From NCBI GenBank assembly GCA_037974665.1, contig CM075772.1, forward strand, positions 41,320,552-41,384,551: a stretch of DNA of 64,000 bases, given 5' to 3'. The position numbers and the translations under genes were made by a program. This document shows positions 11,179-24,083 of this stretch, piece after piece. The stretch is from Ehretia macrophylla (lineage: Eukaryota > Streptophyta > Magnoliopsida > Boraginales > Ehretiaceae). Position 1 is the first letter of the stretch. Each line of letters begins with the position of its first letter. The notes beneath the pieces were generated by a model. That model made no database searches. It was not told where the DNA came from and was given only the letters and a program-made list of their open reading frames with translations.

Positions 11179-12540
11179 CTCGAACACGTCATTCTCAAGC
11201 CTTTTGTAGAAAGATAATATACTACAATAAAAATATAAACAAAAAATTTCATGCTAGGTTAAAAGTTACAAACTGCCCCAACTCCCCTTAGATGTCCAAA
11301 AGGAAAAGGAAAAAAAAAAAAAGAAGAGAAAGAATATCCTCATCTCTATGGAAAGGGCATGCACATTTGTATGATCAAAGCAACAAATGTCAATCTATGG
11401 AAAGGGCATCCACATTTCTAAGGGGACTTACTTCTTTTGTATTTTGGATAGGATTCTCTATGAGAATATCCTGATCCTCTCATTGTAGACCTTAAACATG
11501 CTCACAAACAATTCATACTTCATAGTACTGCTTCTCTCACAAACATTTTTCCCTTAAGAGTCAATCTACCAAAGTTCAGTGAAAGACACGGTCCTCAGGC
11601 TTGTTGTAATTGAAACTTGACAAAATCCCATTTACTATGGCTATTATAGCCATTTATTCATTAAAGTGTATTATGCATTTATTTATTGAAGTGTACAGAA
11701 AAGGAACCATTGTACCTTTTTTTTTTGGTAGTGAACCTTTCTTCATTCCTTGAGACAGAAAGGGATGGATTATGAGATTAAGAACTGCTTCCCTGACAAT
11801 TAAGAAAATTAGTCATGACAACAAATAAATCTGATAGAGTAGCACTATTTGTTACAACTTACAAACACGTAGTACTATAAAATTAAAGCAAATTCTCACT
11901 GCTTTTAGTTTTGCATGTAGTATAATTTGTTTCATTAACAGTTTTGAAGACCATGGTTTGGATAGGAAATGAATGGTGTTCCATATTTTCTCACTGCGTG
12001 TTTAAGGGACTGTGTGTGTGCGCTTGTCATATAGAGTAATCTCAAATACTAGTCGTATTGTTAGTTACATGTCATATCAATATATCATTGTGTCCATACT
12101 TCTTATAAGATACAAGTGAGAACAATCCAAGTCTCATTATATGTAAACCAGACAATTTTTCCATATATCTGCAAATTAGTTGACTGCACATCTTTGACTT
12201 CCCTATAAGATCATAAACTACTCCTCCTCCTAATACAATTAGTTTTAGGATAAAATTCATAATGCTTAATATTGTATTAGAGTTGAGCTTTGATCTAGTC
12301 TTATCAATATCATTTCTTTTCTCACTGACTCGCTCAATCACCCACATTAATATCGTCTATCCTATTCAAAATTGTACCTTTGTCCCACATAAAAAATAGT
12401 AAATTGAAGATATGAGTAACTGCACTAAGAAAGCAATTTTATTCTCCTTTTTCTGCCCTTTAATCTCCTGCATTATCTCTAATTTTGTGATCATAAAAAT
12501 AAAACTATAACTTCTTATTTGAGTATTAAATTTGTATTAG

Positions 12541-13155
12541 GACATTTTTTTTGCTGGAGGATAAACATCTTCAATAACTGTAGATTGGGCAATATGTGAA
12601 ATGCTCAAGAACCCAAGTTCACTTAAGAAGGCTCAAATTGAAGTGAGACAGGTTTTCAATAATAAAGGATATGTTGATGAAGCAAATTTTCATGAATTAA
12701 AGTATCTGAAGGCAGTTATCAAAGAGACTCTTAGATTACATCCTCCAGCTCCTCTATTAGCTCCAAGAGAATGTAGAGAAGCATGTGAGATCAATGGATA
12801 TGAAATCCCGGTCAAGACCAAGGTTATTGTAAATGCATGGGCCATTGGAAGAGATCCTAGATACTTGGAAGATCCTGAAGACTTTAAACCAGAGAGATTT
12901 CTTGATAGTTCAATTGATTTTAAAGGGACTAATTTTGAATACATACCATTTGGTGCTGGAAGAAGGATATGCCCGAGTTTGACATTTGGTTTGGCAAACG
13001 TTGAACTCCCACTTGTAAAGTTTCTGTATCATTTTGATTGGAATCTGCCCAATGGAATGAAAAATGAGGAACTAGATATGACAGAGGCTTCTGGTGTGAC
13101 CATTAGAAGAAAAGATGATCTATACATAATTCATGTTATCTATCAAGGTAAATAA
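12541..13155 (+). pseudogene. CYP71D-like P450 copy 1, exon 2 with in-frame stop
   Basis: The exon begins after TTTGTATTAG, matching the acceptor of the second copy, and encodes the I-helix to the C-terminus. The I-helix reads DIFFAGG and then a TAA stop at 12562-12564, where copy 2 has GGT GAA (GGE) of the oxygen-binding motif. Downstream, the K-helix ExxR (KETLRLHP) and PERF (KPERF) motifs are intact. The haem loop reads [10 protein letters not shown], so the conserved glycine after the cysteine ligand is serine. The frame otherwise stays open to TAA at 13153-13155. A truncated protein would lack the haem cysteine, so no P450 activity is expected. Confidence 0.9.
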
Positions 13156-13863
13156 AAGAATTGATCACCACTAGCCATTTGGTCTGGTGGTATGATTTTC
13201 GTTTTAACTGCGAGAAGTCTCACAATCAATTCTCGTGCGTAACATCTATGTTGTGGTGTAATATGGCTTAGACCTCCCTTCAATAAAAAAATAAAATAAA
13301 AGAATTGATCCATTTCTGTTTGCTTCGAATATTCATCACACTCCCATGGTCCGGATCACGTTTCATAAGTTGCATGCTTAATCTTTGTTTTAGCATATAA
13401 ATGAAATCTTTGAGTTAATTGTTCATATAGAATATTGCATGCATATAATTTCAATCGTGGAAAAAATATTGTGGTGGGTTTCAGACATCATTTATTTATT
13501 GTCTCACATACTAGATGAAGTGTAGTATTAGTTATCAGATTTAACATTTTAAAATCTCAAACATTCATTTCAAATTTATATTAACTATCTTTTTCAAAAT
13601 TAAAATTTGAAATTAGTGGTTGAAATTTAAAAATGTCAAATCCTATAACTTATGATATACCTCATCTAGTAAACTAGAAAAATAAGTAAAGAAGAAGATT
13701 CAAACCCGATGACTTTCAGTTGCTAATGGTAGAAAAGACTCCTAATAGATTAATTTCTTGAGTTGGGCTCTCTCCTTGGAATTGAGTTAATACATTGGTG
13801 TTTTTATTAAGAATAGACTCTATTGATGAGAGATTATAGGCTAGACTGTGGTGTAGTAAGTGC
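13156..13863 (+). repeat. P450 3' flank, duplicated block
   Basis: This stretch matches 34906-35634 downstream of the second P450, so the duplication extends well beyond the genes. Its middle part (about 13395-13735) recurs a third time at 29.64-30.00 kb. No coding sequence is seen. Confidence 0.8.
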
Positions 13864-14130
13864 CAGGGGTGGAGCCAGGAATATAATGTAGAGGGCCAAA
13901 TTCAATTAAGAAGATTAACGATATTAAGCCTTTAACAACAAATACGTATAAAGAATATTATTTAGCAAAAGAAACGAAAGATTATGTAATTAAACTTTAC
14001 CAATTCAATTAATGAAGTGGGCTTGTCTCTCTTTCATGTAGTAAAATTCATTGTCCTATAATAGGAATATCTTTAGCCAAAAAAAAAAACAGCACTATAA
14101 TTACCTTGTCGAATAAATTTTTTTTAAAAA
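13864..14130. mobile_element. hAT element remnant in the P450 3' flank
   Basis: Begins CAGGGGTGGAGCCAGG, a typical hAT terminal inverted repeat. It contains a segment (about 14010-14085) similar to the last coding bases of the hAT transposase at 24.08 kb (antisense of EFYYMKERQAQ). The same remnant sits at the same place in the second P450 unit, so it was inserted before the duplication. Confidence 0.6.
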
Positions 14131-14230
14131 AAACATTATTCTCATGAAACTAAAGGAAAAGTAGAAGAAAAAATAAAAATAAAGATATAATAAAATAGAG
14201 GAGAGAATAAACTTGTATTGATTTTCTTGA

Positions 14231-14390
14231 TTGGGTAACGTTGAACTTCCACTTGCGAAGTCTCTATATCATTTTGAGTGCAACCTGCCCAATGGATTAA
14301 AACATGAGGAACTAGATATGACAGAAGCTTTTGGGGTGACTGTGAAGGAAAAATGATCTCTATGTAATTCCTATTGTCTACAAAAACTAA
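14231..14390 (+). pseudogene. Third CYP71D exon 2 fragment
   Basis: Encodes [20 protein letters not shown] and then [12 protein letters not shown], the extreme C-terminus of a P450 like the two main copies. A small deletion in the run GTGAAGGAAAAATGAT shifts the frame, and a TGA follows. All upstream coding sequence is absent, its place taken by the hAT remnant. It shows that the ancestral unit already contained a second, broken P450. Confidence 0.75.
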
Positions 14391-14738
14391 GCTTGATAAA
14401 TAATCGAGTTGATTCATTTCGCTTCAAATGCCCATCACACAAGTGGTCTAACCTTGCTTCCATTAGCAGGATGCTTTATCTTTATTATGCATATTAATGA
14501 TTCTTCTAGCTAGTTAAATCACCTTTCATGAAAAGATTGACGAGGGAAAATTATCATTGACCAATAAAGGAAGGGGAAAAGGATACAAAACGATCAAGTG
14601 TACTTCTGGCACAGACATGTGATGCACATGCGCCAAACACATACACTTGATCATTTGAAAACACTATCATTTAATTCTAAGCAAATTTTTTTAAGGAAAA
14701 AGATACATCTCCAACCTAATGTGTCAGACATACACACC
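14391..14738. other. Spacer without recognisable genes
   Basis: AT-rich sequence between the P450 fragment and the copia element. Two near-repeats of ACACATACACTTGATCATTT-type sequence flank the copia insertion site. No coding signal is visible. Confidence 0.5.
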
Positions 14739-14743
14739 ACATA

Positions 14744-16215
14744 TGTTGAGAATTGTGCATAGTATTTAAATATTTTATAATTAAATAAAACACAGCGGAA
14801 ATAATTAATACTCATGCATCCGTTCATGGCTAATTACGTAGATTACAACATGCATAAATAATCAACTATTAATTACGCATTAAAGATTTCAGGATTACCT
14901 TTTTATGATGACGAATCTGTTGTAGAAATTAATCGAATCCAGAGCTCACCAATTGTGAAGCCTCCGAAAGTATCCACACGAGATTCGAGCCATCAATCAG
15001 CAAAACCCCCACTACGAGTTTTTAGAGAAAAATATATTTGCTATGAAAGACAGGATTTGTGCTAGCTTTTCTGTCTGTCATTGTTTTCTATTTATAGGAA
15101 ACCTTGGACATATTAGGGCTAGCTTTTGGGTCAGTCCTAACTACTGGACTTGGACTGATTAAATAATTAGACTTATATTCCAATCTAATCAGTTTTAAGT
15201 CCAATTAAATATTAGACTCTTCTAATATTTAATTTACTTTTCTCGCTGATTAATTTTCGATCTCTTTTGTGTGTGAACTCTCAGGTTCATAATTAATTGG
15301 CAGCAAAATAATATTAATCCAATTAATATTTAATTAGAACTCTTCTAATTTAATTCTTGCAAGTCGTGAGTGATAGCTAGCAGTATATCACGACTACCCA
15401 ACTAATAATGAAGTGAAATTCTATGAATCCTTAGTAATTATCATGCAACTAATTCCTTCTGTCTGAATCATCCCGATTTAGCCAGAGTTATGGATAGGGT
15501 CGTCAAACTCTATTACTCAATCATATGTCCAAATCTATTTAATCAATAACTTATGAATAATACGTGGAACGACTTCCACTATTCTACCTTGGCCAAGGAT
15601 TTCTAGTTACTTGATTAATAGATTGCATATGATCCCTAATTGACAGATTCCATATCTACACACACCTATCTTCATGCCGGAATAGATCGTAACCACTGAG
15701 TACATTATCCAATCCTTGATGAGGACTAGCTTTATTGCACCAGCAAATCACGTTACCCCTAACACAAGATAATCGTGGTGTCTCAGGTCTAAGGAATTAA
15801 TTGCACCATTACACTGTACAACGAATTATTGACCATTCCATGTAATTCATTGTATTAGCGGTCATATCCAGTCACTTGTTCTCAGCAAGTACTTATACAT
15901 CTACCCTTACGATATGAGACTAATCGCCCAAATCAATATCTCATATTATTTGGATGGTAGACTGTAATATGATCTTTTCAGATAAATCAACGCCCAATTA
16001 ATTTATCCTATGATCGGGGACTATTTTAGAATATATTTATGAATATAGATTCTGTTACTCATATTCTTACTCTTAAGGATAGAATATATAAATATTATTC
16101 TAAGGACTCTTATTTAAATAATTAATCGCATTTATATTTAAATAAATTGCCCACATTAAATAAATAATATAATTATTATGTCCTAAAATTAGCATTTAGG
16201 GCATATAATCCAACA
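14744..16215 (-). repeat. 3' LTR of the copia element (left copy)
   Basis: Aligns with 22069-23544. On the minus strand a CCTATAAATAG sequence near 15089-15099 could be its TATA box; the equivalent in the other LTR is TTATAAATAGG. Confidence 0.85.
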
Positions 16216-16232
16216 ATCCCCCACTTGCACTA
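16216..16232 (-). other. Polypurine tract of the copia element
   Basis: On the minus strand this reads GCAAGTGGGGGATTG directly before TGTTGGATTATATG of the LTR, as in many plant copia elements. Confidence 0.7.
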
Positions 16233-16400
16233 AAACCAATTACTCTGGTATCTCATACCCATCTTCTCAAGATGGTAATCAAATGACTGTTGAATCATTG
16301 CCTTAGTCAGTGGACTAGCACCGTCAACTGTTGACGTTATTTACTGCATAATATCATTCTCTGCACAATCTCTGATTGATGTGGTAATGCCTCTTTAACA
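16233..16400 (-). pseudogene. copia RNase H C-terminus remnant
   Basis: Minus-strand translation across shifts gives KEALPHQSEIVQR, STVDGASPLTKAM and FDYHLEKMGMR. This corresponds to the end of copia polyproteins (usual pattern H.IREIV..G......A.PLTK......H...MG.R). In-frame stops interrupt it. It fixes the orientation of the element. Confidence 0.6.
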
Positions 16401-17279
16401 CGCTTGGATCTCTAGTGAGACTTAGGTTCTTTAGCTTGCACCACAACTCCATTGTTGTCACAGCACTACCCATTTGACTTAATGGAAAGAACTATCCTTA
16501 GTTCAGTTATGAACTCCTAGATCTAAATCGCTTCCATTTTGTTACATCTGATGCAACAATACACTTAACCTCTGGAATTTGTAATTGTACCAATATTTGG
16601 AACATTTCCAAATAATTTATCTTCCGTTATAGGTGAGTATAAACCTAGATATGGATTTCCAATAATCCATTTTAGACTCTCAGCCTGAAACTATAAAACT
16701 TTAAGTTTTACATTTCTCCATATACCAAGAACATTTTTCAGTGCTTCTCAAGTACTTAAGAATGTTCTTGATCGCTTTCCAACGTTCCTAACCTGGATTA
16801 GATGGACATCTGCTGATAACACTTATAGCATTTATGATATCATGTCTTTGTACACAGCATGACGTATATAAGATTCTTAATTGCTGCAGCACTTAGAACC
16901 TTATGTGTCCAGTCTTTCTCTCTTTAACAGTCTTAGGACTCACAGCCCTTGAGAGATAAATGTCATGTCTTAAAAGAGAACAACCCTCTTTTAGAATATA
17001 TATATATGTTAAACACCTCTAACACTTTTTTGGAAAAAACCCATTAATCCTTTTGATCTATCGCTATATATCGACTTCCAAGGATTTAGGCAGATTATCC
17101 CAAAATTTACTTGGAAAAATTATTTGAATAACTAGACCTACTTGTGTAATCAATATTTATCTTCATTCTCAATGAAGTCAATCGAATATTCTAGATTCTT
17201 TAGGCTTGGTTAAATCCATAAATGGACCCTTTTAGTTTGCACTTTATGTGACTCATCACTGGACTCAAAATATATTGGA

Positions 17280-17480
17280 AATCCCATATTAATGTCTTCA
17301 TTAATGAAGTCATTATGGAATGCCGTTTTGACGTCCATCTACCATATCTCATAACAGTAGTGTGCAACTATGACCAATAAATCATAATGAATTTCAACAA
17401 TTGGTGAAAAGATTTCATCATAGTCAACCCCTTGCCTATGACTATAATCTTTTACCATTTGTCCTAAAAGTCTCCACCTT
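17280..17480 (-). pseudogene. copia reverse transcriptase remnant
   Basis: Minus-strand frames contain KGYSQRQGVDYDEIFSPI and then YEIWQMDVKTAFHN. These are the conserved copia RT motifs (KGY.Q..G.DY.ETFSPV and ..MDVKTAFLNG). The DxD-containing palm that should follow is not intact. Frameshifts lie within both motifs' neighbourhood. Confidence 0.65.
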
Positions 17481-18349
17481 TATTTATTTAAGATTTTATG
17501 GCCTCAAGCCATTTAAGCTTATGTCAAACATAGCTTTTCATAACTGACAAAATCATCAATCATGATTATTGTCATCTTGCTGATCTGAAAATCTTGTGAA
17601 ATTGACTGGTTGTTCTTGGATTAAGTTATCTAGGATCAAATCCTAGATTCGACTTAGGTTGGTTGGTTGCTTAGTGACTCCCACTGAGTCATACTTTTCT
17701 TCTCACACTATCTTCTTAGATGAACTATTATTCCAAGAAGAAGTTGTACTTGCTAACAAACTCTCTAGCCAGCAAGGGAATAAAAGTTATATCCCAATGA
17801 ATCTTTGGGATAACCAATTAACCTTGTCCAATCTCATTTCCAATTTATCAATCTTAAGCCTTTGATTGAAAGCAGGATAACTCTCATTCTTAACACCTTA
17901 AGACTAGGTATCCTTTTATCTCATATCCTATATGAAGTACTTAAGATTAATTTGGAAGTGAACTTATCCAAGAGATGGACTGCTATAAGGAGAATGTAGC
18001 CTCACAAGCTAAGTTACAATTCAACATAGTTTATCAATTACAGACCATGTCCAACAAGGTCCAATTCATTCTCTCCAACACTTCATCAAGCATCAGAGTA
18101 CCAGAATGAGTCAATGAAATAACTATGTTATTTTCCTTTGAGATACTATCAGAAATTGAAGCTAAGAACTCTTCCATGATCTCATCATTGAGACTTACTT
18201 CTCATTTCTAGTTTTGATTTACTACTTTAATTCTGAATTCTTTGAACGCTTCAAACGGTTCAGATATACACTTATGACAATCATAAGTATATGTAAGGTA
18301 ACTAAAATCCTTATTGGGCTATTTCGCCAAATGGCCTATGTACATCCCT

Positions 18350-18450
18350 ATGTCTAAAACCCTAAATATTTGTGGTCCTTTGACTTTGTCCTACAAAAGG
18401 TGATTTGATCATTTTTAAGAATACAAGATTCACATGTGGGGAATATCCCG
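18350..18450 (-). pseudogene. copia GAG-pre-integrase remnant
   Basis: The minus strand encodes CESCILKNDQITFCRTKS, similar to the CESCLLGKMTK.PF segment just before integrase in copia polyproteins. It is shifted relative to the other pol pieces. Confidence 0.45.
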
Positions 18451-21184
18451 GGGCCTCAAGACCTCACCAGTCCTTCATTCACCAATTGTATGATTCTTGT
18501 TTCTCCTCTAAGACCTAATCACAAGTACCACGATAATCTACAGTTATCAGTATCTCTAAATCTCTCATATTACTCGTTTATCTGTCATTATCCATATAAG
18601 ACTTTATTCATTAATTTACTAGTGTCATCTCATTTATTTCCAAAATAAATGAAACACATGAACAACAATTATTCCAAAATTAATGAACACCCAGATGGGT
18701 AAACGAGACGACGAGATGTATTTATAGAGGACATCCATTCCTATTCAAACTCTTTGAAGTCCTTTGGATTTTCCTCTATTACTAGTTCTCCTTTCTTGTA
18801 GTAGAAATAATTACCAATCAGGTTTCAACTTTCCAAATCTACCCATGATATATGACTCTCATTTCCAAGGGTTGTGTCAAATGTATTCACATGGAAAAAT
18901 CCATGATGAATGATAAGAAAGAATTAAGAATTGACTCTAAGGATTAGATTTGTTTGCATATGATAAACCATGAATGAACTCATGGACTCAAGACACTCAT
19001 CCTGAGAACACATGCTTCTCAAATCAATTCCTCCATATATTCTTTGTATGGAACAATTTTCTAGATATCTCATATCTACCACTAAATATCTCAAATCGAT
19101 TCCTCCAGTTATTCTTTGTATGGATACATTATCCATGCTCTCTTGCTTCTTTTTGACAACTTATTTTGGGCATCTAGAATGTATATGACTTTCTTAGATT
19201 TGAGAACAATTCTCAAAACATTGAGCTAGTCATCGAAGTTTGGTCTAGTCAAAATAGAAGGTTGGGTTCACATCCGATATTATATATAGGTAGTAATTTC
19301 TAAGGATGTTAGATAATTATATCATTAACCATTTGATTTGGGTATTTAAATCAAACAGTAACCCCCACTAAATTTTTCGAATCGCACACTTCTCTAGTAG
19401 AAAACGAAAAAATAATAAGGTATTTTTCTTAGTGGAATTGGAGGCCCATTCACTTTAACCCACCTCACATTTTAAATTTTTGGTGAAGTTAAAACAAATA
19501 GGTGAATAACCTCTTATTCAATGTATCTCATACAAATTCCAATTGTTCTTGCCTCCAATCCTTTCGACCTCACATTATAGATTTTTAGTCTCCAAGATTG
19601 TTTAAGTTAAACCCATTATCTTGAAAATTTGGATCAATGCAATACCGACACCTCACATGATAGATTTTTGGTTGCCAGTAAGAATTCAAATTTTCCACAT
19701 CTCACGCTTATATAAACTTAGTTCATATATTGATACAAATAAATAACCCCTATGTGTCCATAGCCAGCTACTTACTTGCCCAACACATAAACCAATCTAC
19801 GATAACTGAAGGCAATGATGTAATCTTCTCAAGACTACACCATTATTAACTTAATATTTAGTTTGGGAAGGTTTGCTGGTCTTTAGTTTAGGTCTCACTT
19901 TTCACATGCTTCTAATTTCAATTTATCGCATAAATAAAATAGAAACATACATGCATTCATCATATATTTATCACATAAATAAATAAATAAATGTATAAAA
20001 TAAAATGGGATGATCATCGACTAGGAGCACTTATCAACCTAAGCCACTGGGTTGAATACCTAAATCAAATAAAGGGCCCACAAGAAAAATTCATGGATTG
20101 CTCCTCCTCAGCTTCATAAAACTCCTTTCAAGAACTGCTCTCACCAACTCTTGATGTCTTCATCTTGATTTTTCATTACATTTATGTACATAGATTCCTA
20201 ATCTAGTGGGGATACATAAATGAGAATAGGGTTTTACATATTTAAAACAGGGATAAGAGGCATATAAGCCCCATTTTAAAATATTACATAAAACCCATAA
20301 TGGGTAAATAAATAAAATAATGACATTCATGAATTCATTCATTCATCCATTCTACATACAAGACTAGTCCATAATCACCCACAACCATAGCAAATAATAA
20401 AGAAAAGTAATCCATGAATATAGCACAATTAGTTTCCTAATATAATCTCATTATATTAGGTTTATCCAATTAATAAACACCTTTATTAATTTGGATCCTT
20501 AAATATCTCATATTTAAATAAAAATCTCATTATATTTATAGTAATTAATTAATAAACAATTTATTAATTAACTACAAGTATAGCACAATTAATTTTTCTA
20601 ATATAAACTCTTTACATTAGAATTTTTTAATTTAATAAACTCATTATTAAATTTATTCTATTTAATAAACTCTTTAAAATTAACTCCACAAATATCTCAT
20701 ATTTACAAGATATAAATATAATCAAATTATATTTAATAATTAATAAACTATTTATTAATTTAAAGTGTCAAAAAGTGTTTGGGCTTCTTTAATTATTTGT
20801 CAAACAATATAATTAAAACTTAGTCCAACACAATAAAATAAAAGTCCAACTTTTATTTTGTTTTAGTCCAAGTTCAGTAGAAAAATAACAGCCCAATTCG
20901 GACATTAATATTAGTCCATACTAATCATATTCAATCCAAATTCAACTTGGCCCACTATGGACAACTAAAGGAGTCCATGCTAATTTTAAAACCAATTTTT
21001 AAAATAGCCCAGATCAGATAATAAAAGAGTCCAACTATTTTATTAAAGTCTGAATCAAAAATGGCCCAAGTTTATATATGGCCATTAGCCCAAAGAGAAA
21101 GGAAAAACCTTAACATATTAATTGGCAGTCCAAGTCCATAAGCCCAATTAAAATATTTAAGAAAACCAATTTTAAAAATAACCC

Positions 21185-21670
21185 AATACTTATTGGGTCA
21201 AGGTTTGGGTTCGGACCCTATCCAGTTCGGATCCGGATCTAGATCCGAACCCGAACCGGGTCTAACCCCTAAACCAAAAACTTTTTTCTTTTTTTTTTTA
21301 TCTTCCTTCTTCCCCAAACAACGCTGCCCCTTACCCTTCTTCCCTTCACATTTTCTTCTTCCTTGCGCAGCTGCCATGGCAAAAACTCAACATCCAACCA
21401 TGGCAGCTGCCATGGCCGAGACTGTCACGGCGACAGCAGCAGCGCACTGCTGTCACCGGCAGCAACAGCGACGCAAGGAGCGGACTGCTCATCGCGTTGT
21501 ACTTTGGCGAGAAGCAGCACGTTGCTGCTCCTTGCACAAGTAACGCGAGGAGCAGCGGCACTGCTCCTTTCCACACGTGAGCCACGGGGCAGCCCAACTG
21601 CCTCGTGGAGTGGGTCAGTGATACGAAGAAGACGAACAGGGGCTGGGGGGGTTTTTTGCAATTTCTGAAA
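21185..21670. other. GC-rich island in the copia leader region
   Basis: About 480 bases are far richer in G+C than the surrounding DNA, with GCAGC/GCCATGGC-type short repeats and several overlapping open frames. The frames encode low-complexity Ser/Ala/Cys/His stretches with no recognisable domain. The island lies just inside the right LTR, on the leader side of the minus-strand element. It may be leader sequence or captured host DNA. Confidence 0.4.
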
Positions 21671-22055
21671 ATTTGTTTTTCAAAATATTCCCTTTTATTT
21701 ATTTATTAAAAACAGAATTTAAGAATTTGAAAAACTATTTTACAAAATTCTGATTTTCAAAATTTTTGAAACAGATTCAAAAACAACCGTTTTTGAATAG
21801 TTCAATAAAATAAAATTAGTTCATAAACACTTTATGAAGTAAATCAAATTTCATAAGACTAATTTATGAAATTAATTTTGGGAAGAAATCTTAGGGCTAA
21901 TTTTTAATCCAATTAAAAATTTATAGGCATAAGAATAATAGATTCTCAATCTATTAATTTCTAACAAATAGTTTCATAAACTACTTAGATTGATACTTCA
22001 GTTGTGCTACACTTTGTGCTATAAACAAATAACCACATAAAAGGCATGAACAGTG

Positions 22056-22068
22056 ACTGTGATACCAC
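22056..22068 (-). other. Primer-binding site of the copia element, initiator-Met type
   Basis: On the minus strand GTGGTATCACAG follows the LTR end. It resembles the TGGTATCAGAGC site complementary to initiator tRNA-Met used by most plant copia elements. Confidence 0.65.
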
Positions 22069-23544
22069 TGTTGGGAATCGTGCATGGTATTTAAATATTT
22101 TATAATTAAATAAAACGCAGCGGAAACAATTAATACTCATGCATCCGTTCATGGCTAATTACATAGATTACAACATGTATAAGTAATCAACTATTAATTA
22201 CGCATTAAAGATTTCAAGATTAACTTTTTATGATGACGAATCTGTTGTAGAAATTAATCGAATCCAGAGCTCCCCAATTGTGAAGCCTCCAAAAGTATCC
22301 ACACGAGATCCGAGCCATCAATCAGCAAAACCCCCACTGCGAGTTTTTAGAAAAAAAATATATTTGCTATGAAAGATAGGATTTGTGCTAGCTTTTCTAT
22401 ATGTCATAGTTTCCTATTTATAAGAAGCCCTGGACATATTAGGGCTAGCTTTTGGACCAGTCCTAACTACTGGACTTGGATTGATTAAATAATTAGACTT
22501 ATATTCTAATCTAATCAATTTTAAGTCTAATTAAATATTAGACTCTTCTAATATTTAATTTACTTTTCTCACTCATTAATTTTCGATCTCTTTTGTGTGT
22601 GACCTCTCGGGTTCATAATTAATTGGCAGCAAAATAATATTAATCCAATTAATATTTAATTAGAACTCTTCTAATTTAATTCTTGCAAGTTGTGAGTGAT
22701 ATCTAGCAGTATATCACGACTACCCAACTAATAATGAAGTGAAATTCTACGAACCCTTAGTAATTATCATGCAACTAATTCCTTCTGTCTGAATCATCCC
22801 GATTTAGCCAGAGTCATGGATAGGGTTATTAAACTCTATTACTCAATCATATGTCCAAATCTATTTAATCAATAACTTATGAATAATACGTGGAACGACT
22901 TCCACTATTCTACCTCGGCCAAGGATTTCTAGTTACTTGATTAATAGATTGCATAGGATCCCTAATTGACAGATTCTGTATCTACACACACCTATCTCCA
23001 TGCCGGAATAGATCGTAACCACTAAGTACATTATCCAATCCTTGATGAGGACTAGCTTTATTGCACCAGCAAATCACGTTACCCCTAACACAAGATAATT
23101 GTGGTGTCTCAGGTCTAAGGAATTAATTGCACCATTACACTGTACAACGAATTATTGACCATTTCATGTAATTCGTTGTATTAGCGGTCATGTCCAATCA
23201 CTTGTTCTCAGCAAGTACTTATACATCTACCCTAACGATATAAGACTAATCGCTCAAATCAATATCTCATATTATTTGAATGGTAGACTGTAATCCGATC
23301 TTTCCGGATAAATCAACGCCCAATTAATTTATCTTATGATCGGGGATTATTTTAGAATATATTTATGAATATAAATTCTGTCACTCATATACTTACTCTT
23401 AAGGATAGAATCTATAAATATTATTCTAAGGACTATTATTTATATAATTAATCGCATTAATTATATTTAAATAAATTGCCCACATTAAATAAATAATATA
23501 ATTATTATGTCCTAAAATTGGCATTTAGGGCATATAATCCAACA
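22069..23544 (-). repeat. 5' LTR of the copia element (right copy)
   Basis: Aligns with 14744-16215 over its full length with scattered substitutions. It is followed by the target duplication ACATA. Confidence 0.85.
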
Positions 23545-23885
23545 ACATATACACTTAATCATTTACAAATGATTATCATTCCCAAACAATTCCGTAAATA
23601 AGAACACACATCCACATCCTAGAGGTAACTTGTCGTCATCACGAAAAAATGTTTGCCACTACGTAAGTATATTTTCCATTGTTGGAAAAGGGCAACAGCA
23701 AGATAATCTCTTGTCAGACTGGGCATGCCTCTAGTCGCGTCATTACACCTTGTTGTTTGTAAAGCAACACTAAGAATCTCAGTTTATTTGTACGTAATGG
23801 TATTTATTACAATATCAATTACCTGAAAATGTACGTCGTTTATCATTAGGAGATGAGAATTCATAATATCTTTGGTGGGACTTCA

Positions 23886-23900
23886 CAGGGGCAGAGTCAG
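23886..23900. repeat. hAT terminal inverted repeat next to the transposase
   Basis: CAGGGGCAGAGTCAG resembles the CAGGGGCGGAGCC end of hAT elements seen elsewhere in the window. It lies about 200 bases downstream of the transposase stop. The opposite end was not found up to 27.6 kb. Confidence 0.55.
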
Positions 23901-24083
23901 AACTTGAGTGTTGGAGGGGGGGGGGGGGTTCCAAATTATTCTTTTTGTACAGTGTTTTTTTGTACAGTAAACTTAATAAAGCATACATATACTAGCAAAA
24001 ACAAAATACAACTATAAAAATAAATATAAATAAAATACTATTTATAAAAAATAACAGAAGATATGCAAAAAAATGTTTACGAG

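Larger units (their letters stand above)
750..12540 (+). other. Expanded intron of P450 copy 1 holding nested insertions
   Basis: The host intron survives at both ends: 750-1114 matches 33.46-33.94 kb, and about 12197-12540 matches 33.95-34.29 kb of the second P450. In copy 2 these two parts are adjacent, in an intron of 1312 bases. Here they are separated by about 11 kb of inserted DNA: CACTA-type termini, an Athila/Tat-type LTR element, a Mutator-like element, antisense LRR exons and a fold-back repeat. The stretches 8291-9083, 10104-10489 and 11179-12190 hold no further coding sequence I can recognise. Confidence 0.75.
14744..23544 (-). mobile_element. Ty1/copia LTR retrotransposon, decayed
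   Basis: LTRs of about 1.47 kb (14744-16215 and 22069-23544) start TGTTG and end CCAACA. The target duplication ACATA lies at 14739-14743 and 23545-23549. The element is transcribed right to left: the primer-binding site GTGGTATCACA adjoins the right LTR and the polypurine tract AAGTGGGGGATTG the left one. Reverse-strand pol pieces appear in copia order: GAG-pre-integrase near 18.4 kb, RT near 17.4 kb and the RNase H end near 16.3 kb. Many stops and shifts break them. Moderate LTR divergence makes it older than the Athila/Tat-like element. Confidence 0.85.

Noticed and set aside
11711-11740. TTTTTTTTTTGGTAGTG as the missing right end of the CACTA element
   Set aside because: It differs from TTTTTTTGTAGTG, has no subterminal GCCGTC repeats before it and no 3 bp duplication.
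18924-19156. Small open frames around 19 kb with an internal repeat (QRI.GGIDLR)
   Set aside because: The repeat is a short duplication inside a decayed copia element; no recognisable protein.
21193-21668. Overlapping open frames of 78-116 codons on both strands
   Set aside because: They arise from GC-rich repeat composition in a copia leader, share no domain and overlap each other in several frames.
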